Shown here one piece after another: positions 34,382-45,439 of a stretch of 64,000 nucleotides of DNA. A program made the translations under genes and the position numbers. Under the pieces are notes generated by a model that searched no databases, was not told the DNA's origin, and worked only from the letters and a program-made list of their open reading frames with translations. Source of the stretch: Flammula alnicola (Eukaryota > Basidiomycota > Agaricomycetes > Agaricales > Strophariaceae); contig JADNRV010000211.1 of assembly GCA_015499995.1 (NCBI GenBank), positions 19,745-83,744 on the forward strand, written 5' to 3'. Positions within the stretch are counted from its first letter, which is position 1, and every line of letters starts with the position of its first letter.

Positions 34382-34560
34382 ACATCAGGAAAAACACTTT
34401 TGCCCCAGGTCATCCCAGGAAAAATTGGCTGGAAGAGGTACTATAATGTGCTATGAGGGCATCCTGGGGCACCTTGGATACTCCTGTGAGGCCACTTTTG
34501 GACCTATGACAAGTTAGATAAGATCAAGTTTCCCAGGCCATCCCAGAGCAACTTGGGTCA
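34382..34560. repeat. Left member of an 11.3-kb-spaced inverted pair
   Basis: Starts TACATCAGGAAAAACACTTT and continues with CCCAGG-rich sequence. Its complement, with one or two differences at the tip, ends near 45712. The two could be terminal inverted repeats of one large element enclosing everything between, or two copies of a smaller repeat in opposite orientation. Confidence 0.5.
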
Positions 34561-34750
34561 ACCTACACATGTCCTAGGTTACAAATATCCTGGATTGCAT
34601 ATTGCATGAATTTGGCCAATCATTCAGGAACTCCATGTTCAACTTGTATAAAATATATGAAATGTAATTAATTAGATTAATACACAGGTTCTGAATCTAA
34701 TATAGGTACAAGCAAATTACATTATGTATGTAAGAGACTTGAGATGCATC

Positions 34751-35820
34751 TCAATGTGTGGTGGTGGTGGCCATGTAGAGGTAGGAGCAGCGTAAAGTAG
34801 TGCAGAGGGTGACATTGAAATCACACCAAGAGTAACTATTGGCAACTTCTCCTGCAGCAGAAACAGCATATGAAACAGCGGTGGCATTGGCGCAGTTGCT
34901 GCTGCTATTGCCCCTTGTCATATCGAAATGGACAAAGACCCTCCTCACATTAAAATGGTGGCGGCAGCAGTTGTTGCTGTCCCTCCTTCTCGTATTGAAA
35001 TGGTGGCGGCGGCGGCAGCGGCGGCGATGATGGTGGCCCTCGTCGTCATGTTGAAATGGCAGTGCACTGGGTGAGAGGTCGAGGTTGCGAAACAGCAGTG
35101 GCCGCTGGAGGTGTCGATGCACCGAGGGCGTCTTCGTTGGACCCGCGGCGTCAGGGGGTCGTCTTCGATGCACCTGCGGCACCGTCATCAATCCCCCCGC
35201 TGTTGCGGCGTCGCGGGTGGTCACGGCGTTGCATTGCTGTTGGACCCAACAGATGGGCGTATTGAGGAATCGGCAGGGGAGATGGAGGGGTTGGCTGCAA
35301 AGGGGTCGTCGATGCACCCAGTGCTTGTCCCAGGGCACTGGTGCATCACCAGAGAGCCCATCTCCTGTTTGATAAGGTTGAGCGAGCTGCAGGCGACCTT
35401 CGCCATTAGCGCCAAGCTGGACAGGAGGGACAGCAGGAGCCCGTTGCGCGCCTCGAGTGCTGCTAACCTCGTTTGCTGCAGTCATGGTGGCGTGGAAGGA
35501 CGTGAGATCGCGCATCAGATGCTCATTCTGCTCCAGCTTATCGGCGTGGACTGCCTGGGCATGCTGGGGCAGATTGTCGAGCCTTGAGAACTGCTTTCCA
35601 CAGTGACACGAAAACGGACGTTCTCCGGTATGTTTCCTGAGATCGACTGATGAGACGATGAGAGAAAAAGCCAGAAAAAAAATAGGGCGTACCTGATACG
35701 ACGAACCAGATGCTCGCTCCTGGATAACACCATACGACACTCGCCCTAGTCCCTACGTCGGAAAGTCCTAGCAGGGGCAGGCCTATAGCGCTTATTGACG
35801 CCTGGGGCAGGGCCTGACAT
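34751..35820 (-). pseudogene. Degenerate C2H2 zinc-finger protein gene
   Basis: The second finger is intact: [20 protein letters not shown] followed by [14 protein letters not shown] (Cx..C, Hx4H), typical of agaricomycete two-finger transcription factors, and is followed by [10 protein letters not shown]. The upstream exon (start MSGPAPGVNKRYRPAP at 35820) should carry finger one, but its first Cys position reads Arg, TAG interrupts the finger loop, and the last His reads Arg (HLVRRIR). So finger one is destroyed. An intron lies near 35640-35695. The C-terminal part past about 35300 drifts into His/Arg-rich repetitive sequence. Sitting inside transposon-like DNA, it may be a captured host gene. 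Confidence 0.65.
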
Positions 35821-36316
35821 GTTGGGTACATTGCCGTTGGCGACCATGGCAGCCATGTCAGCGTTGCTTGAGCTCCGGTCGACCTGGGGATTCAGCGGCG
35901 GCGTGGTGGCTGTTGGACTGCGGCAAAATTAGCAGGTGTTGAAGAAGCGGCGGAGGGGCAGCATTGGGCGGTGGCACGAGCTGTATTGGAAGGCGGGCAG
36001 CAGCACGACGTTGGGGGTGGAGTGGGCTGGTAGAACGCAAGGTTGGCAGGAAGGATGGAGGTGGAGCGGCGCCGGCGTTCCCTGGCATGACGTCTGCCAT
36101 ACGCGGAGGGCGGGCAAGTGGTGTGGGCGACTTCATCCACCTTGGCGCGGTCGGACTATCCCAGCAGCAGAGCCAGCTGTACTGCAACTGGACAACGGGG
36201 AGGAGCTGGGCTGCACCTAGCCGCCGCCGTATCAAAACAGCAGCCATATCGTCCACTGCTGCTGCTTCACCCGTGCCACCTGGTCCTGCTGGCGCTCGTA
36301 CTGGGCATGGAGGTGT

Positions 36317-36640
36317 CTAGCGAGCACGAAGGTCATTCGTGCTCGACGTCACCGCAGAGGAGGCTGGGGGCGGGGATGATGGACGCGGTGGTCGTGGATG
36401 CGGCGAGGTGGCCGCAGGAGCGAGCATCGAGCTCGAGATTGCTCGAGATTGCCGGAGCGGAGGCAGGGGATTGAGATGACAGAGGTTGCGGATCATGGAC
36501 ACGGCGGGACAGTCATCGTGGTCGTCGAGGCCGTGTCTAGCGAGCACGAAGGTCGTTCGTGCTCGACGTCGCCGCAGAGGAGGCTGGGGGCGGGGAGGAC
36601 GGATGCCGCGGTCGCGGATGTGGCGGAGTGGCTGCACAGC
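36317..36640. repeat. Direct repeat, GC-rich, about 222 bp period
   Basis: TAGCGAGCACGAAGGTC followed by TTCGTGCTCGAC occurs at 36317 and again at 36539, each followed by the same GCAGAGGAGGCTGGGGGCGG tract. Each copy contains a GAGCACGAA..TTCGTGCTC hairpin. Two units are seen; open frames across it are composition artefacts. Confidence 0.65.
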
Positions 36641-36805
36641 CGAGCGTGAAGCTCTTGCGTGCTCGATGCCGCTGAGTGGAGGCAGCAGGGCGAGAGGAGG
36701 GAGTTGCAGTCGTGGACACGGCGCTTGGGCGTGCAACGCCAAATGGCGCAGCGGATGGGGCTCGCGGGTGGTGTAAGGCCGTGGTCGAGGTCCCAAGCAC
36801 GGATC

Positions 36806-36952
36806 CGAACGTCGTCTGATGCAGACGACGTTCGAATCTGAGGAGACGACGAACTGCTGTTCGTCGTCTCCTCGTACAGGCTGTTGGGAGATGTGAGCGT
36901 GCGTGGAGTCTGAAGTAGAAGTGCAGAACGAGTCGGCAGTACCGACTCGTTC
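36806..36952. repeat. Three-hairpin cassette, copy 1
   Basis: Three perfect hairpins in a row: 36806-36834 (12-bp stem CGAACGTCGTCT, 5-nt loop), 36840-36873 (15-bp stem GAGGAGACGACGAAC, 4-nt loop), 36926-36952 (11-bp stem GAACGAGTCGG, 5-nt loop). The same three occur in the same order and orientation at 43918-44057. Read on the strand as given; no coding sense. Confidence 0.75.
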
Positions 36953-37004
36953 CGCTCACGTACCGTCGTCGTCGCACCCGCGGCATCGTCGTGTCATCAG
37001 CCAT

Positions 37005-37735
37005 GTAAGCTAGAATTATATATGATACCTGGGCTGCCTGCCAATAAGGAGTGTACATCTACAAGGCTAACAACCCCCTTGGGCAGTTGCCCAACACTAT
37101 GCAACATAATATCTACAGGCTGCCGGGGTGCCAGGGATGGCTTTGGTGCTTGTTGTTGGGGCGGATGATGGTAAATAGGTGTCAACAATGCCAGAAATGA
37201 TGTCCAGCACTGTATTTTGGGTGCTGCTCATTGTCGGGGGCGCTTTTGGGCGCGGAAAAAAATCTAATGAGATCTATTAATATATTCTGACCTGCTCCCA
37301 CCCTTTGCGCGCCTCGGGGAGGGCGGGGATAGATGGATTGACGAGAATGGCTTTGGATGATGTTCCTATTTGGGGCGGGGCTGCTGTCAAACAACCGTCA
37401 ACAGTGTGGGAAATGATGCTCGGGGTTGTATTTGGGCTCTTGCTCATCGTCGGGGGCGGTTTGGAGCACGGGGAAAAATCCAATGGGGTCTAATAATATA
37501 TTGCTACCCATTGCCGCCCTTTGCGCGCCTCATGGGGGGCGGGGATGGGTGGATTGACGAGGATGACTTTGGATGATATTCTAAAATTAGACGGAAAGCG
37601 CCCTGTATGATATTTTTAGATACTGGCGCTTGTGCCTTGTGTCGGTTCCTTATCTATAGATTAGATTGCAAGAAAGCGCCCAGCATGATATTTTTAGATG
37701 CAGACGTGCCTAGGCTGTTATCTATAGATTAGATA
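37005..37735. repeat. Left arm of a large inverted repeat with subterminal repeats
   Basis: About 730 bp that returns in opposite orientation at about 41830-42540, by eye roughly 90 percent alike (CTGCCTGCCAATAAGGAG, ACCCCCTTGGGCAGTTGCCC and many other blocks). Inside the arm a unit of about 210 bp with CCTTTGCGCGCCTC and GGATTGACGAG is repeated twice (near 37300 and 37520). Long inverted ends with subterminal direct repeats are typical of some large DNA transposons. No transposase frame lies between the arms. Confidence 0.7.
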
Positions 37736-38039
37736 TGTTTTATTAATCCCACGCTGCATGTTTAAAAATAGACTTGGTTCATTTTCTCTGCTCGAAAATC
37801 TCAGGTAACAAAGATTAAACAGAAAACATTGAATATATTTAAACTATGGTATTACTAGCTATAAGGTATACAAAAGAACAATAAAATACACTATCAAACT
37901 GAGGGTAAGCAAACAAGGAGGGGAGGGGACATGTCGACGTGAGTGACGGCGGACGCATGTCGGCGCCTCGCCTGCTGCTGCTCATCCTCATTCCCCCGTC
38001 ACTGTATGGCTGCCGCCACTGCTCCCACCTCATCATCAC

Positions 38040-38760
38040 CCCGCATAGCAGAGCCGCAGCAGCAGCGGTCGTGCTGCTGCCCGTCGTCGTCGTACCCGAG
38101 CAGCTGCCGGTCGCACCGTCGCTGTATCAGAGCAGCTGCCGGTCGCGCTGCTCGTTATCGTCGTCGTATCCGAGCAGCAGCGGTCGTGCTGCTGCTCGTC
38201 GTAGCCGTATCTGAGCAGCAGCGGTCGTGCTGCTGCTCGTCGTAGCCGTATCCGAGCAGCAGCGGTCGTGCTGCTGCTCGTCGTCGTCATATCCGAGCAG
38301 CAGCGGTCGTGCTGCTGCTCGTCGTAGCCGTATCCGAGCAGCAGCAGGACCCGTGCTGCTCCTCCCACCTCGCCGTCGTCGTCGCCCATCCGAGCAGCAG
38401 CAGCCGTCGTGCTGCTGCTATCACCTCGTCGTCGTCGTCGCCTATCCGAGCAGCAGCAGCCATCGTGCTGCTGCTGTCACCTTGACGTCGTCGGCGCGTA
38501 TCCGAGCAGCAGCAGCGGTTGCGCTGCTGCTGAACACGTCCGTCGCCATATCTGAGCAGCAGCGGTCGTGCTGCTGCTCGTCGTCGTCGTATCCGAGCAG
38601 CAGCAGCCGTCGTACTGCTGCTGCTGCTTCCATCTCGGGGCAGTCGCCGTATCCGAGCGGCAGCCGTCGTGCTGCGGCTCCCCCCACCTCGACGTCATGG
38701 CTGTATCCGAGCAGCAGCAGCCGCGCGACCGCTGCTGCTCCTGCTGCTACCACCTCGTTG
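38040..38760. repeat. Minisatellite of hairpin units
   Basis: Roughly fourteen units of about 40-60 bp built on ATCCGAGCAGCAGC, then a short loop such as GGTCGT, then GCTGCTGCTCGTCGTC. Each unit contains an inverted pair GAGCAGCAGC/GCTGCTGCTC and could extrude as a hairpin. Open frames in several phases and on both strands simply follow the repeat. Confidence 0.75.
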
Positions 38761-38798
38761 CTTTCGGGTAAGTGGGTGGAGGGAGAGAGGAAGGAGAA

Positions 38799-39200
38799 CA
38801 ACGAATCGAGTCATACGACTCGATTCGTTGCTTACCGGGTGGGTCTCCCTCTCACAGGGTCTCCCCTCGCGTCCTTACCCCTCATCTCCCTCCCATCTCC
38901 TTCCAGAGCCGGCCCACATTACCTCGATGAGGGAGAGGGGCGCACAGCGTCCTGGCCAGCTTCGTTTGCGTCGTATGGACCTGGATGGAGGCTTTGTGGG
39001 ACGGGGCGGATGAGGGAGAGGTGAAGGAGAGTGGGGGTGGTGGTTGGGGATCATCAACCGACTCGAATCGTTGTTGATGGTTATCCGGCGTTTTCCGAGA
39101 GTGACGCGATTGGCTGGCAAACTCGGACCGGCCAAACACCCAAACGTTTGTCGAGGTCTCCAACTTCTCCGAGACATTCCCCAGTCCATCCGAGGGCTAA
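38799..39200 (+). repeat. Hairpin-bearing repeat module, copy 1
   Basis: Opens with a 14-bp stem hairpin at 38799-38830 (CAACGAATCGAGTC, loop ATAC). GGGTGGGTCTCCCTCT and GGGTCTCCCCTCGCG follow, then a CATCAAC..GTTGATG inverted pair near 39048, then GTTATCCGGC and TTCCGAGAGTGAC. The same order with different hairpin arms is found at 44031-44390, and reversed fragments at 39780-40240. Confidence 0.6.
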
Positions 39201-39779
39201 AAAACATTTAAAGTATATTTATAAGTAGTTTAAAACATATTTCAAACATTTCCAGAAATCGAAACCTTACCAATTTATGGAGAGATGGTCAAACGAGGTG
39301 ATTTCGGCCATTTGAGGTTAGATATCTTACACTATTTTACTTGAAATTGTATCGACCTGAGGACAATGTAGTAGAACTATTATTTGAATGAAATAGAGAT
39401 TTTCCAGATACTTTGTGAGGTCTCTAGCAAGTCAAGATGTTCAAAACTTCGAAATACCATCTTGGTGATCATATTGTCCACAGATTTCTTATTGGTTTCA
39501 TGCATTAGTTGACGAGAATGTCCGTATTCTTGCACCTACTCCCAAGACTCTCTGGGGAACCCCTGTAGACTAATCTGATAGCACCCCTTAGTCAAAATAT
39601 ACACTAAATCTAGATATCAATAGGTTTATTGTAACACTAAATGCAAGGTAGATGTCTTTAGAACACCCGAAATCACCACGGTCGTTCGCAAACTCGATTC
39701 GACGGGCAGTACTATTGCTATTTGACTATAAATTTGATACTTGTATCCTAAACGACATAGCATATATTTTCCGATGATA

Positions 39780-40240
39780 AATTTACCCTTATATGTGCTG
39801 TGGATGTCCTCGGGGACGTTCGAGACCTCGATGACGGATCGGAGGCTGGCCGGCCCGAGTTTGCCAGCCAATCGCGATGCCGTGAGAAAACACCAGATAA
39901 CCATCAACCACGGTTCAACGTCGTTGATGGTTATCTTCCACCACCATCCCTCCATCCTTTCCCGTCTCTCTCACCTATCCTGACCCCTAAGGACTTTAAT
40001 AAACGTTGGTAAGTCTTTATTTTAATGATTTTTATATGTATTCTAACATTTTGGGATGTTAATAGGTACGGTACAATTCAAACGAGACCCACCACCACGT
40101 CGCATGCCCCTTCCCTCATTGACGGACGGGCCAACTTGGGAAGGATGCAAATAGGAGATGAGGGGTTAGAGTGCGCGAGGGGAGACCCTGGCAGAGGGAG
40201 ACCCGCCCGGTACGTGTTAAATTGAGTCCCCCTCACCTCT
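39780..40240 (-). repeat. Reversed fragments of the hairpin module
   Basis: On the opposite strand, GATAACCATCAAC..GTTGATGGTTATC near 39896-39935 and GAGGGGAGACCCTGGCAGAG near 40178 match the module at 38799-39200. The block around 39840-39890 (CTGGCCGGCCCGAGTTTGCC) matches 39110-39140 in reverse. Together with 38799-39200 it forms an inverted pair around an AT-rich core without genes. Confidence 0.55.
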
Positions 40241-41829
40241 CCCTCGTCACCACTGACTGCCACCCCTTTGCTCGCATCCATGGCCGACGCCAACACCCAC
40301 TGCCTCCGCCTCCCAACACTGCTGTCAGCAGTGCGACAGCCACTCATGGGATGCGACCATGAGGACGAGGCGTCCGCTGCCTCCCTTTCCTCCGCCCGCT
40401 ATCTCTCTCTCCCCGGTTGATGCCGCCAACCTGCCACCTCCCATTTCCCTTGACCCAAGTACAGCCGACATCTTCCATCTCCCATTCCACATTACACGTG
40501 GCTAGCGAGACTGGGAGATGACATTCATCTACCATGGGATCGTAGGTGGCAGAGGTCAGGCAGACAGACAGAGCGCCGGACTGACCCATGAGCCACGTTA
40601 ACCAGGAGCGCGAGGCAGGCTGGATGACGACCCGAGGCTCGACACTGCCCATCCTATCCAGGACGAAAGTACCAGAACACGGAGATGCCAGCCGCAAGGC
40701 GATACGAGGAGACGACGAACGTTGGTTCGTCGAATCTGTGCTTTAGGACCTAACCACCACGGCTGCCTCCGATCGCATCACCACCATCGCCACCTCTGCT
40801 CGCGACGTTACCACCGCCTCCCCTCGCAATGCCACTCCTCATGGATGCCCTCGTTATCACGTTGCGCGTCTTTCGTGAGCCGCGCTCGTCAACGCCAACG
40901 ACAACAAGGGTGCGAAAGTGAACAGCTGAAGATGCCGAGGCCTACACCGCCGCCGTGCCAGCAAAGGACAACAGCTGACGGTTGACAACAGGTGGATGGA
41001 GAGGGAGCGAGGGGACAACCCGCCGCCGCCACCGTGGCCTTGGGTGCACCACATCTCCCTATTGCTCGGCATGCTCTCGATATCTGCACGAATTTACATT
41101 GTAGTTACCAGTATCAATGTAATCTTTATTAGAAAATAATATATTTGTTTTATCTAACATTTTTTTGAGTAAAAGTGATGCTTCTGAATTCGGAAGGTGG
41201 TTGAGCTGTCATCCGGATGGATGACAAGCCATCCAGCCTTTCCTCCTTGAATTTGATGCTAAAAGACAGCATTGGAGTCCTCTGCAGCTGTAGATTACAT
41301 CTATAAAATCCAATTAATAAAATCATAAGAGGAACGGTGCATAAAGTGCGAAATCATAATGGACACCAGCATCCCATGCGCATCCTAATGCAGGCCGAAT
41401 GATCCCATCATTTGTAACCATTTCGGGCAGCGTCATCCAGATGGACAACAACGCATCCATCCCTTCCCGTTTAAATTTCAGGATAAAAATTATATCATTA
41501 GATTGGAATTTTCAAGTAGATTACGGATATGTATTAAATTCAATGGAATTCTAACGGGAGCGGTGTGCAAGCGCAAAAATAAGCCCGGTATGCCATTCCG
41601 TGATGCCATCATTTTCTCTAAAAATATCCGGACCTGTACGGTTATTTTTGGAATGTCATCCAAACCCATCCGTACCAATCCATCCATTCCCGCCCCCCAT
41701 GAGGCGCGCAAAGGGCGGCATTGGGCAGCAATATATTATGGGACCCCATTGGATTTTTTCCCCTGCTCAAAACCGCCCCCGACGATGAGCAGGAGCCCAA
41801 ATACAAGAAAGTATCTAATCTATAGATAA
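40241..41829. other. Unassigned, inside the large inverted repeat
   Basis: About 1.6 kb. A hairpin at 40713-40732 (stem CGACGAAC, loop GTTG) repeats the arm sequence of the three-hairpin cassette. Sequence from about 41640 already resembles the subterminal units of the right arm. No gene recognised. Confidence 0.4.
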
Positions 41830-42540
41830 CAGAGACAGGCGCCGAGGCACAAGCGTCTGCATCTAAAAATATCGAGGTGGGCGCTTTCTGGCTATCTAAT
41901 CTATAGATAACGAAACAAGGCACAAGCGCTAGCATCTAAAAATATCACACTAGGGCGCTTTCGTCTAATTTTAGACTGTCATCCAAAGGCACCCTCGTCA
42001 ATCCACCCATCCCCGCCCCGCGTGAGGCGCGCAAAGGGCGGCAATGGGTAGCAATATATTATTAGACCCCATTAGATTTTTCCCCATGCTCCAAACCGCC
42101 CCCGACGATGAGCAAGAGCCCAAATACAACCCCGAGCATCATTTCCCACGTTGTTGACGATTGTTTGACAGCAGCCCCGCCCCAAATAGGAATGTCATCC
42201 AAAGCCATTCTCGTCAATCCATCTATCCCCGCCCTCCCCGAGGCGCGCAAAGGGTGGGGGCAGGTCGGAATATATTAATATATCCCATTATATTTTTTTC
42301 CACGCTGAAAAGCGCCCCCAACGACGAGCAGCACCCAAAATACAGTGCCGGACATCATTTCTGGCATTGTTGACACCTGTTTACCATCACCCGCCCCAAC
42401 AACAAGCACCAAAGCCATCTCTGGCACCCCGGCAGCCTGTAGGTATTATGTTGCATAGTGTTGGGCAACTGCCCAAGGGGGTTGTTAGCCTTGTAGATGT
42501 ACACTCCTTATTGGCAGGCAGCCTACATATCATACATGAT
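41830..42540. repeat. Right arm of the large inverted repeat
   Basis: Reverse complement of the arm at 37005-37735, with the same subterminal GAGGCGCGCAAAGGG units; a third unit extends left to about 41640. The outer ends of both arms stop near an ATGATA/TATCAT, but no clean target duplication could be fixed. Confidence 0.7.
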
Positions 42541-43917
42541 CGTAGCACATACAGGTGGTGTCATCGTGGGTGCACCCGCTGATGCGACGTCGTGCCAGCG
42601 TCGTCATGTTCGTGGTCGATATCCTTGCCGTGCTTGCAGAGGTGTCGAAGGACAGTGGTGGTCGAGGCGATGCATCCGCTGTTGCGGCGTCGTTGTCGTT
42701 GTACCTGCAGCGTTGCACCCGCGGAGTCGAGAGTACACATGACGCGCTCGGGGTGGTTATCCTCGCTCATTCTCACCAGCTGTCGCCTTGCAATGGGGGC
42801 GGCGGTCGCGGTGGTGTCGTTGTTGGAACAGGGTAGCTTGTGGATGCTTGGTGACTGAGCTGGCGCAGCGGATGGGGCCTGCGGGTGGTGTAAGGCTGGT
42901 GTGGTGATTGAGGCCCAGTGAAAACCAGCTCTGCAGCGGTCTGCAAGATCTGGTGATTTCTGCTGAGATCCGGCCTTGTCTGCAGACTTCTGCAGTGGGC
43001 TGCAAAACTCAGATTTAATCTGAGCTTTGAACTCTCGGCGTCCAGCGATACCAATCAAAACGACGTAGTGCGCATGTCAGGACATCCTTCATCACATGGT
43101 CTGTGTAGTGCGCACCTTTGCCATTACATAGCACAATTCCTTCCACTTTGCCTTTTTCTTCCCGCCATCAGTGGCAATCACTATGGTTCCTGCACCTGCC
43201 CATTCTTCCCCCCTCCCTCCCGCGCTCCTCCTGGTCACTATCCCTCCAGCACGAAGATGAGGTATTCCTTAATTTGCTGGCTTGTCCATCCTGACAAATA
43301 TCTCAGATGTGTCAACTGTCGATTGTTTGCATTGGATGCTGAAATTCAGGCTGAAGGCGGGGACGGCGGATGGTGGACGTCTTTTCGTGGTGAGTAAAGA
43401 TTGTCTTCACATTCCATTTACTGTAGGTGACTCCTAGCATCATTTGATCTCTCCAGAAGTGTGTATATGCGGTATTTATGGCTAAAACCGGGTACCGCAT
43501 ATGGCGTAAGGAGGAGTCTGCATATCAGCCCGAGGCGGGCGCCAACTCGAGTTTCTCCGCATTTAGTATTGGTATCCCTTCCTTTCCTCATTACTCTTTT
43601 TGCAACTAACACTCCCGGGACAGGCAATTGTGACTGGCTTTACTACTCTTTCTGGTACGTTTAGTCTTCTATTAATTTCATACTTTATACTTATATGATT
43701 TGTTATATAGATCTCGACAATGTGAGGTGACGGTCCGAGATATCTGCCCCAAAGGTGTGAAATGTTGCACAGGCCGCTCTGGGCCGCAATCAGCTGCAGC
43801 CACTCGGAGTTCACATTGTCGCAGATCCTGCCAGATCCCTGCGTACCATTGCGGATATGTACAGACTCCTGCAGAGCCGGTATTCACTGGGATTGAGGTC
43901 CCAAGCGCAGATTCGAC
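42541..43917. other. Unassigned, repeat-derived
   Basis: About 1.4 kb. GGCGCAGCGGATGGGG..GCGGGTGGTGTAAGG near 42860-42895 repeats 36738-36780 in the same direction, so this is the counterpart of the flank before the first hairpin cassette. A CTGCAG-rich block lies near 42930-43010. No gene recognised. Confidence 0.4.
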
Positions 43918-44057
43918 CGTCGTCTGATGCAGACGACGTTCGAATCTGAGGAGACGACGAACGGCAGTTCGTCGTCTCCTCGTATAAGCTGCGGGGAGAA
44001 GTGAGCGTGCATATGGATTGAAGCACCAGTGCGGAACGAGTCGGCGACTCGTTCCGC
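43918..44057. repeat. Three-hairpin cassette, copy 2
   Basis: Hairpins at 43918-43938 (8-bp stem), 43948-43981 (15-bp stem GAGGAGACGACGAAC, loop GGCA instead of TGCT) and 44031-44057 (13-bp stem with a 1-nt centre). The loops differ from copy 1. In hairpin 1 the stem has shortened; in hairpin 3 it has lengthened by matched changes. Confidence 0.75.
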
Positions 44058-44390
44058 TCACGTACCTCGCGGGTCCCCCTCTACCAGGGCCTCCCCTTGG
44101 TCTCTCAGTCCCCTCGCTGCCCACCTATATCCTCCAAAAGAAAGTCCACGCCCCTTGACAAGAAGGGGGCACGAGAGAGCGCGGGTTGAGGTAAAGGAGG
44201 ACGGAGGTGGAGGTTGAAGATAACGATCAACAACACCCAACGTTGTTGATCTGTTATCCGGCAATTTCCGAGAATGACCGGATGGGCCAGGAAACGCAGA
44301 GTCGAGGAGAGGGAGTGCTAGGGAGTGACAATCCGGCGAGGCGTTATGAATTTGCGACATGCATGTCGCAAATTCGTCACAGAAATCAAC
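44031..44390 (+). repeat. Hairpin-bearing repeat module, copy 2
   Basis: After the third hairpin come GCGGGTCCCCCTCTACCAGG and a GATCAACAAC..GTTGTTGATC inverted pair near 44226, then GTTATCCGGC and TTCCGAGAATGAC, as in the module at 38799. It ends with a 28-bp perfect palindrome at 44348-44375 (left half GAATTTGCGACATG). A further fragment, GAGGGGAGACCCTAGAAGAG, is near 44660. Confidence 0.6.
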
Positions 44391-44849
44391 GAAAGTGAGA
44401 GCACGACGCGACGCGTGTAGTCACCTGATCATATCTGAACTTTGCGAAATTCCCTAAGTCATCTCAAGCGGAGCTTGGAATTGAGGGTCACCTGACATGT
44501 TGAACCTTCGTTTCGCAGTTGAAATGCTTCATCTTCCCTCCCTCTTTCCTTGTCCAACCTGAACAACTGCGCTGATGGCATTTGCGCCCCTCCCCTCATG
44601 TTAGGGATGTGGGCTGACTTTCAAGAGGAGTAGGTGATAGAAAACAGATCATATACAATGAGGGGAGACCCTAGAAGAGGGAGACCCACTTGGTGCGTCG
44701 CGAGACGAATCGTATGACTTCTTGCATTCTGCTCTCACTGCCCCTACCTCCAACTCACCAATCCACCCATAGGCCATACAGTGAAACTGAAACCCAAGAT
44801 AGCTCCGTGAGCAGTTGTGAAATGCAACACTGAAGACAGAACAGCCACA

Positions 44850-45170
44850 GGTATGTCGCAGTGCAACCCTCTGCCTGCACTGCTGCTAACCCCCAACCCC
44901 ACCCCTCTTTTATGCAGGCAATGACTCTGTGCAAGTGATTGCATTACCAGGATGCCACGGAATGCACAATGATGAGCTACAGTGATGAGAAGTCACTGTT
45001 GTGCATCACTGACGCCACCTAGTATGTCGCAACGTAAACCTCTGCCCACACTGCTGCTAACCCCCAACCTCCACCCATTGTTTGGGCAGGTAATAATCTG
45101 TGCACCAAGTCCACCAGGTACGTTGCAGCGCAACCTCTTGCTTGCATCACGGCTGACCCCCAACCCCCAC
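44850..45170. repeat. Three diverged tandem units
   Basis: Blocks with GGTATGTCGCAGTGCAACC (about 44851), AGTATGTCGCAACGTAAACC (about 45021) and GGTACGTTGCAGCGCAACC (about 45118) are each followed by a TGCTAACCCCCAACC-like tract. They are imperfect copies of one unit, about 100-170 bp apart. Confidence 0.55.
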
Positions 45171-45439
45171 ACCTTAGGTACATAACATTTTGCTGATGGA
45201 TACTTGCGGGTTGCAGGTATGTGGGCCCCTACCTGTACCTATACCTGTTTAGATGGTTATGACCCCATCCACACTGTTGTGTACATTACGTTCATGCTTT
45301 CCGCATTCGCTCTGTTCTCCAACACTTATACTATGACTAGTAGTAGTGTTAATTAGTCTATATTTTATATAGCAACATAATATATTGATTTAAAGTTATT
45401 TCTGTGTGTATTTGGAGGCTTACTGAGAGTGTCAGGGCA

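Noticed and set aside
36118..37058. Several 80-170 codon GC-rich frames on both strands
   Set aside because: High GC lowers stop frequency; the frames overlap each other, cross the hairpins and direct repeats, and have no domain.
38227..39024. 265-codon plus-strand frame and similar long frames on both strands
   Set aside because: They follow the hairpin minisatellite and are open in several phases at once; composition is only Ser/Arg/Gln/Cys runs with no motif.
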